NCBI GenBank assembly: GCA_018350325.1
Contig: JAEVLN010000011.1
Coordinates: forward strand, 1,918,449 to 1,982,448
DNA length: 64,000 nucleotides
Origin: Globodera rostochiensis
Taxonomy: Eukaryota; Nematoda; Chromadorea; Rhabditida; Heteroderidae
Direction of reading: 5' to 3'
Shown in pieces: positions 50,027 to 62,714 of the stretch. Numbering within the stretch: the first letter of the stretch is position 1; the number at the start of each line of letters is the position of its first letter. Both the position numbers and the translations under genes were made by a program. The notes under the pieces are model-generated. The model saw only the letters and a program-made list of their open reading frames with translations. It did not search any database and was not told the origin of the DNA.

Positions 50027-52917
50027 ATGGACGCGGAATTCAAATTACAGGACAATCCAAAAACGCAGGTAATTGAAGTAAAAAAGAGCATTTACAACAT
50101 TCATTCATTGTCTCATTTTTAAATATCTAAAGTTGGGTACCCCCGGTTTCGGTTGTAAAAATGAAAAAAATACCCCCCTAAAATGGATTTATGGGAGGTT
50201 GTTGTTAAATTGAAAACTATGCGACGATTTGCCAAAAAATGATTCTTCAATTTATAAATAAATTATGTTGCACGAACGGCTACCGGTCTGAATCCCACTC
50301 TGAGTGCCGATTCAGTCCCGTACTGAAGTTAATATTAAGCCTAGCTTAGGCCTAAGCCACCCTGGCTTGGGGTTTGTTAGGCTTAGGCCTAAGCCTAAGT
50401 CAGCTTAAGCCTAAGCTTAGCTTAGATCAAGCTTATGCTTAGCCTAAGACGCTCAGGGGATTCGGGAACATTTGGCTTGAGTGGGATTCGAGACACTTTT
50501 GGCTGGAGTGGGATTCGGACGAGTGGGATTCAGACCGGAAGCGGCACGAACGTACTTTATTTTATTTTTTACATCAAAAATTGTTAATTTAGATGCTCCA
50601 GATACGGACAAAAAACCGGTGGAACCCCGAAGATTGCCACAGTGAACTCTTTTTGTTCAAGCCCGACTTGTTGAAAGTCGTTTATCGCGGAACAAAAAGA
50701 AGTAAAAAAGGGGCCCTTATAATTAATTTAAAATGAATAAATAAAATATTTTTAAGTTTATCGCACTGTTCGCGCAGAATTTATGTTGCCCCGAAATGGA
50801 ATTGGTTATTTTGAAGTGAAAATTGTCTCGTTCCAAAAAGGCTCTGGGTATGGCACTAATAATATAAAATTCTTTAAAATATTTTATTATAATATACACA
50901 GCGACTCAAAAAACGAGATATGTGCCAATAAATAGAGAGTGCGAGAGAATTAAACAAATTTCCTTTTTTTCTCTAACTTTCTCTCGTTTGGCATTCTCTC
51001 TCACCTTTTTTAATAATTATTTTGATCATCCTGGACTTCGGATCTAAGAACTTTTCTCTACAACTACCGATCCTCTCCAAACTTAGACCATCCCTAGAAA
51101 ACAAAATAAGTAATAGATTTTATCTAATTTGAAATGGTATCTATCATTTGATATTTGTATGGAAGCATTAAAACACCATATTTTTGTTTATAACTTATTA
51201 GATGGCAAAAAGAAAATTATTGTGCAAGAATAATTGTTCGAAATTTAGTACCATTCGAAAGCTCTTGATTTGTAGAAGCTATTTGTAAGCAAGAGCTAAG
51301 CGATTGGATAGTTCTCAAGAAAGTAATGCCCAGAAATGCTAAATTGACGAAGTGTGCAAAAGTGAGAGGGACGGTTAGACACACTAGAGTAACGAGAGAG
51401 AACGTGTAACACTAGGGGTGCATCCTTGCAGTAGTATGCAACCCATAGAACTATTGCATTAGCTTTTTGGGAATTAACGAATCAATTCAGCAAAAAGTAG
51501 TAATTGCGTGGAAGGGATTCGGACCCCCAAACTTTTTTTGTTGAAAAGCTCACAGACCACTAGGCCAAAATTTAAATCTTTTTTGAACGGGGACCTCAAA
51601 ATCGAATCGCTGTGTATAGTCAATAAAATTTGTTAATTCATTTTTTAAATGTTTATAATTCCTCTTTTTTTAAATTTCTATAATCATTTTTAAGCAATAT
51701 TGGCGTTGGCCTTGTGCCCAGGTCAATGTCATTGGACACTTGGGCTGGAAGGTACACGGACACGTATGGGTACTTTGATAGTGGCAAAATTTATGGCCAT
51801 AACACCGGGCACTTTGATGGATTCCCCGAATTCGCTGGCGGTGACGTCATCGGATGTGGCATCGATTGGACGAGTCAAGAGATCATTTACACGAAGAACG
51901 GGGAGCGTTTACGTAAGGCATTTACAAACAAATTCTTTGTTTCCATAGGGCCTCGATTAATTAATCGAATATAGAGCTCGGACTTGAGCTTCGAGCGAGA
52001 CTCGAGACGAGATTCTTGAAAAAATCTCGGATCTCGAAAAATCTCGAAAATTCAGTTTTGTTCGAGACGTATGTCGGAGATTTTTCGAGAATCTCGGATC
52101 TCGAAAAATCTCGAGCCGGAACAGTCGAGATTCGAGATTTTTGATGAAAATATAATTTTATTTTCCAAAATTCTCAGAAACTCCACCAAATTTTGTACGG
52201 GTAAGAAGGGAGCACTAGAAGCATGTCTGCAAAATTTGGTCACGAAATATAAGTGTTATTTTGAAAATCAAAAGAAAATTCAATGGTGAGGGGATAGATA
52301 TAGTGCCTGACCAAACGTTTTGAATTTTTAACTCAATTTGTTAAGAGAATTGCAGCCAAAATGGAGTATGTCCGGCGGTGCCGACAGGCGCCGCCGGGGG
52401 AATTTTTTACAAAAATTGGCAATCTTTGTTAAGAAAAGCACTGTTTTCATGAAAAATTTTTGGAGTCGAGGAGAATTTCGAGCTTCTTTCGAGCGAGACT
52501 CGAGACGAATTCTCGAAAAAATCTCGGATCTCGAAAATTCAGTTTTATTCGAGACGAGATGACGAGACGAGATTTCCGAGAATCTCATCGAGATTTTTTG
52601 AGATCTCGAGACGAGCTTCTCGTCTCGACCGAGCTCTAATCAAATAAAATTTTTTAAAAAATGTAATTTTTCTTTTTGAGAGAATGAATGGGAAATTTAT
52701 TTTGAAAATTGGAATAAATTAATTGTTTTTGTGTTTTATTTTAATAATAAATTTTTTTATCGTTTTAGACACTTCAAATTTGTACGTCCTCACCTCCGAC
52801 GATCTGTTCCCGGCAGTTACTTTGGAAAATCCTGGTGACATAGTCGAGGCCAACTTTGGCCCAAACTTTAAACACAATTTTAACGATGTTTTTTCTAATC
52901 TGGCATCTGTCGATTGA
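50027..52917 (+). CDS. SPRY-domain protein without signal peptide, 5 exons
   Basis: Exons 50027-50068, 50593-50701, 50757-50847, 51695-51912, 52769-52917 join in phase to 202 residues. It begins MDAEFKLQDNPKTQ, directly followed by a SPRY/B30.2 domain: NRWNPEDCHSELFLFKPDL, YRTVRAEFMLPRNG, YFEVKIVSFQKGSG, IGVGLVPRSMSLDTW, GGDVIGCGIDWTSQEIIYTK, NPGDIVEANFGPNFKHNF. There is no signal peptide and no coiled coil, unlike the two other SPRY genes here, so it may be cytosolic, or a secreted copy whose 5' exons were lost. Kozak-like context (AACAAAATGG) supports this start. Introns 1, 3 and 4 hold a MITE, a SINE and a hAT-like element respectively, yet all exons are intact. Confidence 0.82.
50278..50543. 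mobile_element. MITE of the GGCTACCGG family, in an intron
   Basis: Ends GGCTACCGGTCTGAATCCC (left) and GCTTCCGGTCTGAATCCC (right, inverted), flanked by perfect 8-bp direct repeats GCACGAAC (50270-50277 and 50544-50551). The interior AGGCCTAAGCC-type sequence matches the copy at 20799-21014 in reverse orientation. It lies in intron 1 of the SPRY gene. Confidence 0.9.
51495..51578 (-). repeat. tRNA-derived (SINE-like) segment
   Basis: The minus strand shows an A-box-like TGGCCTAGTGGTCTGTGAGC and a B-box-like GGGGGTCCGAATCCC with about 30 bases between. Acceptor-stem pairing is absent, so this is a pseudo-tRNA or SINE head. It lies within intron 3 of the SPRY gene. Confidence 0.5.
51972..52638. 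mobile_element. hAT-like element with CTCGAGA-rich body, 667 bp
   Basis: Inverted ends TAGAGCTCGG on both sides. The flanking octamers ATCGAATA (51964-51971) and ATCAAATA (52639-52646) match at seven of eight positions. The body is made of alternating GAGACTCGAG/CTCGAAAAATCTCGG words. It includes a copy of the dispersed hairpin repeat (52373-52396). It lies in intron 4 of the SPRY gene. Confidence 0.8.
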
Positions 52918-53290
52918 CTTTTTTTTTTTACTTTATGATATAAAAATTTGTTGAAAGTAAAATTTAAAAAACACAAAAGTAAAAAGTTGTTTATTAAATT
53001 ACAGATATCAAACAAAAAACGGCGCCGCAGGGGACATCTCCAATCAAAATATTTAATTTTTGATAATTCATCTAAAAATTCATTACCGAGCCGTCAGTAA
53101 AAGCCGAATAAAATATGCGTTGCAAAAAAGGGGCAAGCAACTCCAATAATTTTTTCACAAAATTTCTGCGAAAAAGTGATAAAGGAACAATATGATACAC
53201 ATAAAAGAGCCCAAAATATTGTATATTCATGTAGCACCGGTAAAAAACCCCCCTAAATTTCAATCAACAATTCTTCAACATAATCATCCT
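52918..53290. other. intergenic
   Basis: AT-rich spacer between convergent genes. No exon or element ends recognised. Confidence 0.45.
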
Positions 53291-55570
<2,280 letters not shown>

Positions 55571-56892
55571 TTAAATCAATCCACAGATCACATCATCATT
55601 CCATCCGTCCCGTTCTTCTGATTGTTCAGACCAGCAAATGGAAGAGCAACACTAAACAGCGAAATAAATGTTTTGGCATCGTTACTAATTTTTGAATATG
55701 CCAAATTGGGCGAAATTTAAACGCTTTAAAAACCTTTAAAAGTTCTTACTGCCGCCGAACAGTAGCAGGACGGGAATGGCGGAGAGCCGAGCGGACACCT
55801 CGCCGCCGGCGGTGGACATTTCCACCGATGGCGTTGGGGTAGTGGTCGTGGCGATGGTGGTGGTGGTGGTCGTCGTTGTGGTGGTCGGTTTCATCGCATC
55901 AATCAGTCTTTGGTTACAGTTGTCCCCATGCGCGCAACTTGTGCATGTGGAGTTGCCCAGCGATTCCGGGCAATGTTTGAGATCGCTTTCTCTGCATTTG
56001 CCCTTCTCACGCTTGTATTCCGTGCATATGAATGCGGCCCACATGGCGTGATTTTTCTCTATATTATAATTTAAATTGGAAGCTGGAAAAAGCTGCGTCG
56101 TCAGTTGAGCCTGCGGGGCATTTTCTGGGCACCCGACTCCCGAATTTTCGAAATTCAAAATAACACAAATTTTTGAATATTTATTCTGAATTTGAATTGA
56201 TCCAAGTCGGGGCCAAGCTTGTCGGTGTTGAAACGGTGGGGTAGGGAATTTAATAGGTAAAAATGCAAAACTTTCGGAGTTGGGAACACTAATTTGAATT
56301 GTTTTGTTACCATCTATGCAGTAGAAAGTCACGCAATGGTTTTCGCCTTTTTCGCACACTACTGGCTTGGAATCGAAATTTTTCTCGGTCAGATTCCAAT
56401 CCTTCTTTATAATGTCAGCATATTTGGCGAGCTCAGCAGGCCGAGTTTCGTTGTCCCAAATGAATTGCTTCGGGCATTTCAATCCCTCAGCTTCTGCAAT
56501 TTTAAATGAATGTTTTGGTTTATGAAAGTTAAAATCAAAGAATCTTTGCCTTCCGTCCACGAAATGACGATGAGCATAACGACGGCGATCATTTTGGTGA
56601 TTGTTTCCATTGTTTTGCTTGGATTTCTCGAGGTGAATTGAATTGGTGGAAGTAAATTTTCTTTTACCGGTCTCTAATTTAGAGAATGAAAGTGATGAAA
56701 ATTGAAACATTATTTTGGCTTATGGAATAAATTCGAAAATTAAAAAAAAACGGACCCCGACCGATTTGGGTGCTTTTTTAGACCAGACAAAATCTGAAAC
56801 GTGCGCCATTCATAAACACTAAACCAACAATTTTGGCCCATTTGAACGCCATAAATGAATAGAAAAGCTCGGTCAAATGATTCAATTCCATT
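55571..56892. repeat. left arm of large inverted duplication
   Basis: About 1.3 kb matching 57503-59273 in inverted orientation (the latter enlarged by the hAT-like insertion). Matching includes both flanks of the Ly-6/uPAR genes. The inner edge is recognisable where GAATTGAATCATTT-type sequence ends (56892/57503) and the outer edge at TTTCTTAAATCAATC (55571/59273). The spacer 56893-57502 is unique and carries GGCGAGTTGA/CGGCGAGTCGG words but no gene. Confidence 0.9.
55736..56610 (-). CDS. GPI-type Ly-6/uPAR (three-finger) surface protein, copy 1
   Basis: Exons 56610-56550, 56493-56311, 56058-55736 (minus), 188 residues. Signal peptide METITKMIAVVMLIVISW. The Cys-rich domain starts GLKCPKQF and ends CTSCAHGDNCN, the CxxxDNCN-type close of LU/three-finger domains. 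A Thr-rich stalk (TTTTTTTTTT) then a C-terminal hydrophobic stretch (SARLSAIPVLLLFGG) fit a GPI signal. Intron 1 has a GC donor (GGAAG|gcaaag). Intron 2 is 252 nt and happens to be open in frame, so an unspliced product of this stretch would also be open; the splice-site match to the other copy argues that it is an intron. A longer frame from 56710 starts before the signal peptide in another phase and is not the product. Confidence 0.75.
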
Positions 56893-57783
56893 CTGATAAT
56901 TTGCTTTAATTTGGAAAATTTCTTCAACTTTCTTTAGTTAATAGATAAAACAGGAATTAACTATTATCGGCGAGTTGACACCATCGGCGAGTCGGCGTCG
57001 GCGAGTTGAAACGTTCCCTGAATCCCATCCCCAACTTTGTCGCCAACGAAAAACCCCGCGACCCCGAATTCACCCCCAAGAAATCGTCTTCGACTCTTCC
57101 GCTCCGACAATCCCGACCCAGTCCCCGATTACTTGTTCACCCCAGACACCAGTCCACAATTAACCCTAACCCAAACTTCATCTCCGACTTCGAAAATCCC
57201 AAAAATTTGCGACTTTTTTCCTCATCTTTTTGTGATTAATACGAAAAAATCAGTTTTTTTTTATAATTTATGTAAACGATTGAATAAAAATGGACCAAAA
57301 AACTGCTGAATCACCGGTATTCCCAACCGCCGATGGCTGCTCACACTGTCCGTGGTCAAAAAGAAGGAGAAAAACGAACGAACGAACGAAAACAAACCGC
57401 CATTCATTTTTATTGCACAAAAGTGATGATGGCTTTTGATAAATCCTTTTTTTCTTATTTTATTCGGCATTTCATTTTCCCCGGTGGCAATGCGAAAAAT
57501 GGTCGGAATTGAATCATTTGGCCGAGCTTTTCTATTCATTTATGGCGTTCAAATGGGCCAAAATTGTTGGTTTAGTGTTTATGAATGGCGCACGTTTCAG
57601 ATTTTGTCTGGTCTAAAAAAGCACCCAAATCGGTCGGGGTCCGTTTTTTTTTAATTTTCAAATTTATTCCATAAGCCAAAATAATGTTTCAATTTTCATC
57701 ACTTTCATTCTCTAAATTAGAGACCGGTAAAAGAAAATTTACTTCCACCAATTCAATTCACCTCGAGAAATCCAAGCAAAACA

Positions 57784-58448
57784 ATGGAAACAATCACCAA
57801 AATGATCGCCGTCGTTATGCTCATCGTCATTTCGTGGACGGAAGGCAAAGATTCTTTGATTTTAACCTTCATAAACCAAAACATTCATTTAAAATTGCAG
57901 AAGCTGAGGGATTGAAATGCCCGAAGCAATTCATTTGGAATAAAGCTATTCGGCCTCTTGAGCTCGCCAAATATGCTGCCAATATACAGAAGGATTGGAA
58001 TGTGACCGAGAAATATATCAACGAAGACTGTAACGACCATTGCCTGAGTTTCACCTGCAAAGATAGTAAGAAAAACAGAGTTTAGCACCGACCCCAAAAA
58101 TTTTGGCCCAAATTAAATAATAATATAGAGAACAGTGACTCCAAGTGGGCCACATTTGGATGCGCGAGCAGCCGTAAAGAAGGCCAATGTGTTGAAAGCG
58201 ACCTCAGACATTGCCCGGAATCGCAGTTCACATCCGTATGCCATAGTTGCAAGCAGGGAGACAACTGTAACCAAAATCACATTGATGCGATGAAAGCGAC
58301 GACGACGACTACGACGACCACCACCACCACCACCACGACCACCACCCCAACGCCATCGGTGGAAATGTCCACCGCCGGCGGCGAGGTGTCCGCTCGGCTC
58401 TCCGCCATTCCCGTCCTGCTACTGTTCGGCGGCAGTAAGAACTTTTAA
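57784..58448 (+). CDS. GPI-type Ly-6/uPAR (three-finger) surface protein, copy 2
   Basis: Exons 57784-57844, 57901-58065, 58129-58448, 181 residues. Signal peptide, intron 1 (GC donor gcaaag), Thr stalk and GPI-type C-terminus are nearly identical to copy 1. The Cys-rich domain is clearly diverged: CNDHCLSFTCKD here against ENHCVTFYCID there, and FGCASSRKEGQCVESDLRHC against FICTEYKREKGKCRESDLKH. Intron 2 is 63 nt against 252 nt. So the flanks and the ends of the protein are conserved while the exposed fingers changed, which suggests diversifying selection or gene conversion of the ends. Likely surface-exposed. Function unknown. Confidence 0.75.
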
Positions 58449-58524
58449 ATGTTTTTAAAGCGTTTAAATTTCGCCCAAATTCAAAAATTGGTAGCGATGC
58501 CAAAACATTTATTTCGCTGTTTAG

Positions 58525-59180
58525 TAGGGATCGGACTGATATGTTCCAAAAAAGGCTAAAATATGCATCAAAATATGCCAAAAATGCCGAAATATGCACT
58601 CTAAATATGCCGAAATCTGCACCAAAAAATGGCATTTTAGTGCACTATTTGCTTATTTTCTCCTTTAACGTATAAATAAGTAGATTTAAAGCCTTTTTGC
58701 GTTTTTTTTTTGGTACTTTTGGAAAGTTTAACAAATTCGAAAAAAGTTCCGGAATTTTAACCGTCAGGCCAGCTCATCGCCATTTGCCCATCTCAGCGTC
58801 AGACAGCCATTTCAGCGCGGACATTTATTATTATTTTTTTACGCGAAAGTTCAATTTTTTAGGCCTTCTTTTCAAAAACGACTAAAATTCTATAGTTAAA
58901 GATGAATTATTTTCAAAAACAGCCATAAACCCGTGATTTTAGGTGCATTTTTACAAATTTTTGGTCAAAAATGCCAAAATATGCTCGAAATATGCTCAAA
59001 ACCCCAAAATGTGCAAAATATATAAAAAATATGCAGGAAGCCCAAAATATCCAAAATATCTTTTTTAAACTTGACCAAAAAAGCTCAAACCAACGCGAAA
59101 AGGCTTACCGGTATTTGGGCCGTATTGCTTATAACATATAAGCATACAAAATATGTAAAAACATAAAAATCCGTTCCCTA
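58525..59180. mobile_element. hAT-like element, 656 bp, with empty site in the other arm
   Basis: Ends TAGGGATCGGA (left) and TAGGGAACGGA (right, inverted), flanked by perfect 8-bp repeats CTGTTTAG (58517-58524 and 59181-59188). The inverted-arm counterpart near 55650-55662 has the single uninterrupted sequence CGCTGTTTAGTGTTGC (minus), an empty site. The body has ATATGCCAAAAATGC-type words. Related fragments are at 59885-60420 and 32235-32410. Confidence 0.95.
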
Positions 59181-59273
59181 CTGTTTAGTGTTGCTCTTCC
59201 ATTTGCTGCTCTGAACGATCAGATGAACGGATGGATTGATTGATGATGTTGATCTGTCGATTGATTTAAGAAA

Positions 59274-59884
59274 TTTTTCGTATCGTTTTTTGTTACATGG
59301 CTAATAAATTTTTATTGAAATCGATGTTTTCGCATTAAAAATCGGTTTTATTTGTCGTTTTTAGAGGGAGTCGAGATTTTGTCGTTTTTGAGAAGTCGAG
59401 ATTTTGTCATTTTTGGGGAATCGAGATTTTGTCGGGTCGGGATTTTGTCGTTTTTTGGGGGAGTCGAGATTTTGTCGAGTCGGGATTTTGTCGTTTTTTG
59501 GAGGGGCCGAGATTTTGTCGTTTTTTAGGTTAGTTTTGTCGGGTTGAGATTTTGTCGGTGCACATAGGTAGCATTCGGTCAATCGCTTGTGTTTCTTAAT
59601 GGTACTGAAGTGTCTATTTTACACTGAGACTCAGTCGGCCGGTATCAAAGGCGTCTGATCGTATCCCGTCACACCTAATCGATTTGTCTCGTCGAGAGCT
59701 GTCGAATGATACCGCATTTGTGGAAATTGGTGCACGAGTATCCATTTTGGACATGTTTGAGTGGTTCAAAAACCGGTTCGAATATTTTTCCGAGCTTATC
59801 TCGTTGAGACAAAGCGATTGGTATATAATTTATGCAGTTTTAGAGTGGGGCATTCACTGCAGTTTATCCGGCGCCGCCAATCTT
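59274..59884. repeat. degenerate tandem repeat GTCGAGATTTTGTCG
   Basis: 59352-59560 consists of about ten imperfect copies of a unit of about 20-24 bases, GTCGAGATTTTGTCGTTTTT with variable G runs. 59561-59884 shows nothing I can name. Confidence 0.7.
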
Positions 59885-60420
59885 TCATAAGTAGAGACCG
59901 GATTATATGCATTTTGCATATTTTGTTTTCTCATATGCTTTGAAGAATACGGCTTAAAAATAGCCTTTTCGCGTTGGCTTGAGTTTTTTTGGTCAAGTTT
60001 AAAATTTACTATTTTTCATATTGGGGTTCGAGCATATTTTTTGCATATCGGTGCATATTTGGGCATATTTTGCATATTTTGGCATTTTTGACAAAAATTC
60101 AAGAAAATGCACCCAAAATCATGGGTTTTTTGGCTGTTTTTGAAAAATAATTCATCTTTTCAACGATAACTTTTAGTCATTTTCTAAAAAAAGGTTTGAA
60201 GAATTGAACATTTTCATAAAAATAAGGGGAAAAATCGCGGCGCTGAAATGGTGCAGCGCTCGAGTGGTTGGCGCGGAGATAGCCATCTGGCGATGAATTG
60301 GCCTGACAGTTAAAACCACCGCGATTTTTTCGATCTTTTTCAACTCTCCAAAAATTCTAAAATAATATGCGAAAAGGCTTTAAACCTACTTAATTATACG
60401 TTAAATAAGAAAAAATTTAA
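59885..60420. mobile_element. truncated copy of the 58525 hAT-like family
   Basis: Left end TAGAGACCGGATTATATGC resembles the inverted right end of the complete element. The internal GGCCTGACAGTTAAAACC and GCGAAAAGGCTTTAAAC-ACTTA segments match the complete copy in inverted order. The right terminus is missing. The CAGCGCTCGAGTGGTTGG segment inside recalls a tRNA D-arm but is part of the repeat. Confidence 0.65.
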
Positions 60421-60724
60421 GTTTTAATCGTATTAGGCAGGGCTGTCGATATCGTCTCCTCAAAAACGATACACGATATACGATATTTACGATACACCAA
60501 AATACGATACTATTTTTTTTACGATACACGATATGGCCAAAATTACGATATTTACGAGTACGATACGATACGATATTTTTTCTAGCTGTGTTCAAAATTC
60601 AAAAAACAAATTTTTTCGGTAGAAATTAAATTTTCAGTTTTTTTCATTTTAATTCTTAAAAAATTCCCAATGAAAATGCAAATTTTTCCAGAATTCTGTG
60701 GGGCGAGGTGGGGGGGGGGGGGGG
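60421..60724. repeat. CGATAC/ACGATA-rich sequence with hAT-type left end
   Basis: Starts CAGGGCTGTCGATATCG at about 60438 and continues with ACGATACACGATAT repeats to about 60585. CAGGGCTG-type ends are typical of hAT MITEs, but I see no clear right end. 60600-60724 is AT-rich then a G run. Confidence 0.45.
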
Positions 60725-61070
60725 GGGCGGCGGTGCCGATAGGCGCCGCCGAGAAAATTTTTGAATTTTTGACTCAATTTGTTAAGAGATTTTCAACCGA
60801 AATTTAAAAATGCGGTATTTTTAAAGGGTTTTAGGCAGGTGCATATGCTGGGGAAGCATGTTCCCCCCCCCCCCGAAATGTTTTTTGAGAAAAAAACCAT
60901 AGGGGGGACCCTTTTGCTTTGCAAAATTATAATGGACAATTTTCTTAACAAATTCCATCAAAATTTTCCCCGCGGGCTCTCGCATTCATAAAAACTCAAT
61001 AAAGGTACCGTATTTTTAAATTTTGGTTGTAAATCTCTTACCAAATTGAGTAAAAAAATTCAAAAAAGAC
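60725..61070. mobile_element. inverted-repeat element with GC hairpin at its end
   Basis: Left arm: hairpin (60728-60752), TTTTTGACTCAATTTGTTAA, GAGATTTTCAACC. Right arm (to about 61070) is the inverted match (TTACCAAATTGAGT..). One-ended or partial copies with the hairpin occur at 26.5, 30.1, 48.3, 48.4, 49.7 and 52.4 kb. No target duplication established. Confidence 0.6.
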
Positions 61071-61161
61071 TTTAAAAAAATAAAAGAAATACGAAAGAAT
61101 GTTTGAAACAAGTAATTCGATCATCAGTTTCAAAGATCTCTTAAAGGGCATCCCTGCTGAT

Positions 61162-61608
61162 CTACATCTGCTGAAGATGGTGATCAAACTCTTCTCCACT
61201 GATCGTCCCATCGCCGTCCATGTCAGCCTTTGCAGCTTCATCACGGACACGCTGATTAGCTTCACCCGAACGTCCGTCGTCCTTACTCATCCCAACTTTT
61301 CTCAAATTGTCAAAAGATTCAAAAATGCCTTTAAGGTCCTCAACGGTCAGCAACTCCATCAACATATTTTCAACATTTGGCAACTTCCGAATTGCATTCA
61401 ATGCTCGCTCAAACTCCGTGACGCTCACTTTCCCGTCCTGGTCATGGTCAATTTGCGTCAACTTAATTTTGTTTAAAATATTTGTTTTATTTAGAATAAT
61501 AAAAATTACGGAATCAGTAGGCGTTGATTCATCGTGGCGATCGGCTGGTGGCGCAGAAAATGCAGTGGAAATAACAAAGAGAAAGATGATAATGAGACAT
61601 TTGAACAT
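61162..61608 (-). CDS. secreted EF-hand calcium-binding protein, 2 exons
   Basis: Exon 1 is 61608-61510 and exon 2 is 61461-61162, 132 residues. Signal peptide MFKCLIIIFLFVISTAFS (1-18). Two canonical EF-hand loops: DHDQDGKVSVTE (about 38-49) and DMDGDGTISGEE (about 115-126), each with the expected D-x-D-x-D-G pattern and E at position 12. A 48-nt in-frame intron (61509-61462, gtaatt..ttaag) lies before the first loop. Reading through it would insert an AT-encoded hydrophobic stretch (IFIILNKTNILNKIK) just in front of the loop. It resembles secreted calmodulin-like/calumenin-type proteins of nematodes. Calcium binding is strongly predicted; the biological role is unknown. Confidence 0.78.
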   Translation of the reverse strand: MFKCLIIIFLFVISTAFSAPPADRHDESTPTDSVIFIILNKTNILNKIKLTQIDHDQDGKVSVTEFERALNAIRKLPNVENMLMELLTVEDLKGIFESFDNLRKVGMSKDDGRSGEANQRVRDEAAKADMDGDGTISGEEFDHHLQQM

Positions 61609-62714
61609 TGTTGAATATTTTTTTTAAACTTTCTCTGATAAATAAATTAATAAAAATTCAATTAAATTCAAATCAAAATTAAAATATAATGCAGAAAATG
61701 AAAACAAAAAAATGGATATGGAAGACACAGAATTACATTTTATTCGGTGTATTCTCCACCACTGGAGAAAAACGATCGGAGTGAAAATGCTTGGCTTATG
61801 AATCATCATTTATTTATGGTATTGAAAAATTCTGATGAAATTCTTTTGGTTTTTATTTTAAATTAAAAAATTAAAAAAAATAAAGGTAAACAAATTATCA
61901 ATAAGTCTAATAGATAAAGATGATTTGATGAGGTAAAAAATACAAGGAATCTTTTAATAAGCGATTTTGATGAACAATTACATTTTTAAGCAATTAAGTA
62001 GTCAAACTGAAATAATATAGGTTGTCAGGTGGATTAGAAAAGACGTTTTGTTATAAATTTAATGATTTTTTAATATATTATTTATTTTATAAATGGATTT
62101 TAAACAATAAATGTGATCAGACACACCCATAAAAAATTGAATAAGAAAGAAGAATTCATCAATAACACATTTATTTTTCTTCGGAAGTTCTCTTGTGATT
62201 TTATCTTAAGCAAAAGTCAAGCAATTTGGCTCATTTTCAAAAGAAAATCCAAAACGTTTACTTTAAGAGCACTTTTAACATAATTCTAAAAATTAAAAAG
62301 CTCTTGATCGGTACTAAAACAAAAGCAATTAGCATTTTACATTAAAAAATGACCAAATTATCCTGAAAAACCCCTGCATTTTTCACTGGTAGTATTATTT
62401 TTTCAAAAATTTGCATTCAAAAAAAACTGTCCACCATTTTGAACATCTTGTCCACTCACGACCACCACACTCAATGGAGCGCAAAGAATTGAAGCTATGT
62501 GAAGAAGGCAAACACTTTACTTCATAACCCTATAAATTATTTTTATTTAAATAGTAATTTAAAAGTTTTCATCGTTCTGCCGACCTTAAACAGCTCGCGC
62601 ATCAGCACGCGTGTGACACTCCGGTTCGCGTGCACTTCGATCAACCAAAACAGTAAAAGCTAAATATAATTACATAAATTCGATTTGGTAAAAAATAAAA
62701 ATGGCATATTTATT
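61609..62714. other. gene-free, AT-rich
   Basis: No exon, repeat ends or RNA gene recognised on either strand. It separates the EF-hand gene's upstream side from the innexin 3' end. Confidence 0.5.

Larger units (their letters stand above)
57503..59273. repeat. right arm of large inverted duplication
   Basis: Inverted counterpart of 55571-56892. It differs by point changes, a shorter second intron in the gene, and a 656-bp hAT-like insertion at 58525-59180. The two arms are otherwise collinear. Confidence 0.9.

Noticed and set aside
56611..56710. N-terminal extension MFQFSSLSFSK of the Ly-6/uPAR genes (also 57684-57783)
   Set aside because: It is in a different phase from the signal-peptide start METITKM and gives no signal peptide; conserved only because the arms are recent duplicates.
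60245..60330. tRNA-Leu/Ser-like gene (GCGCTCGAGTGGTTGG)
   Set aside because: The surrounding sequence is a copy of the hAT-like family at 58525, where the same region is diverged; no B box is present.
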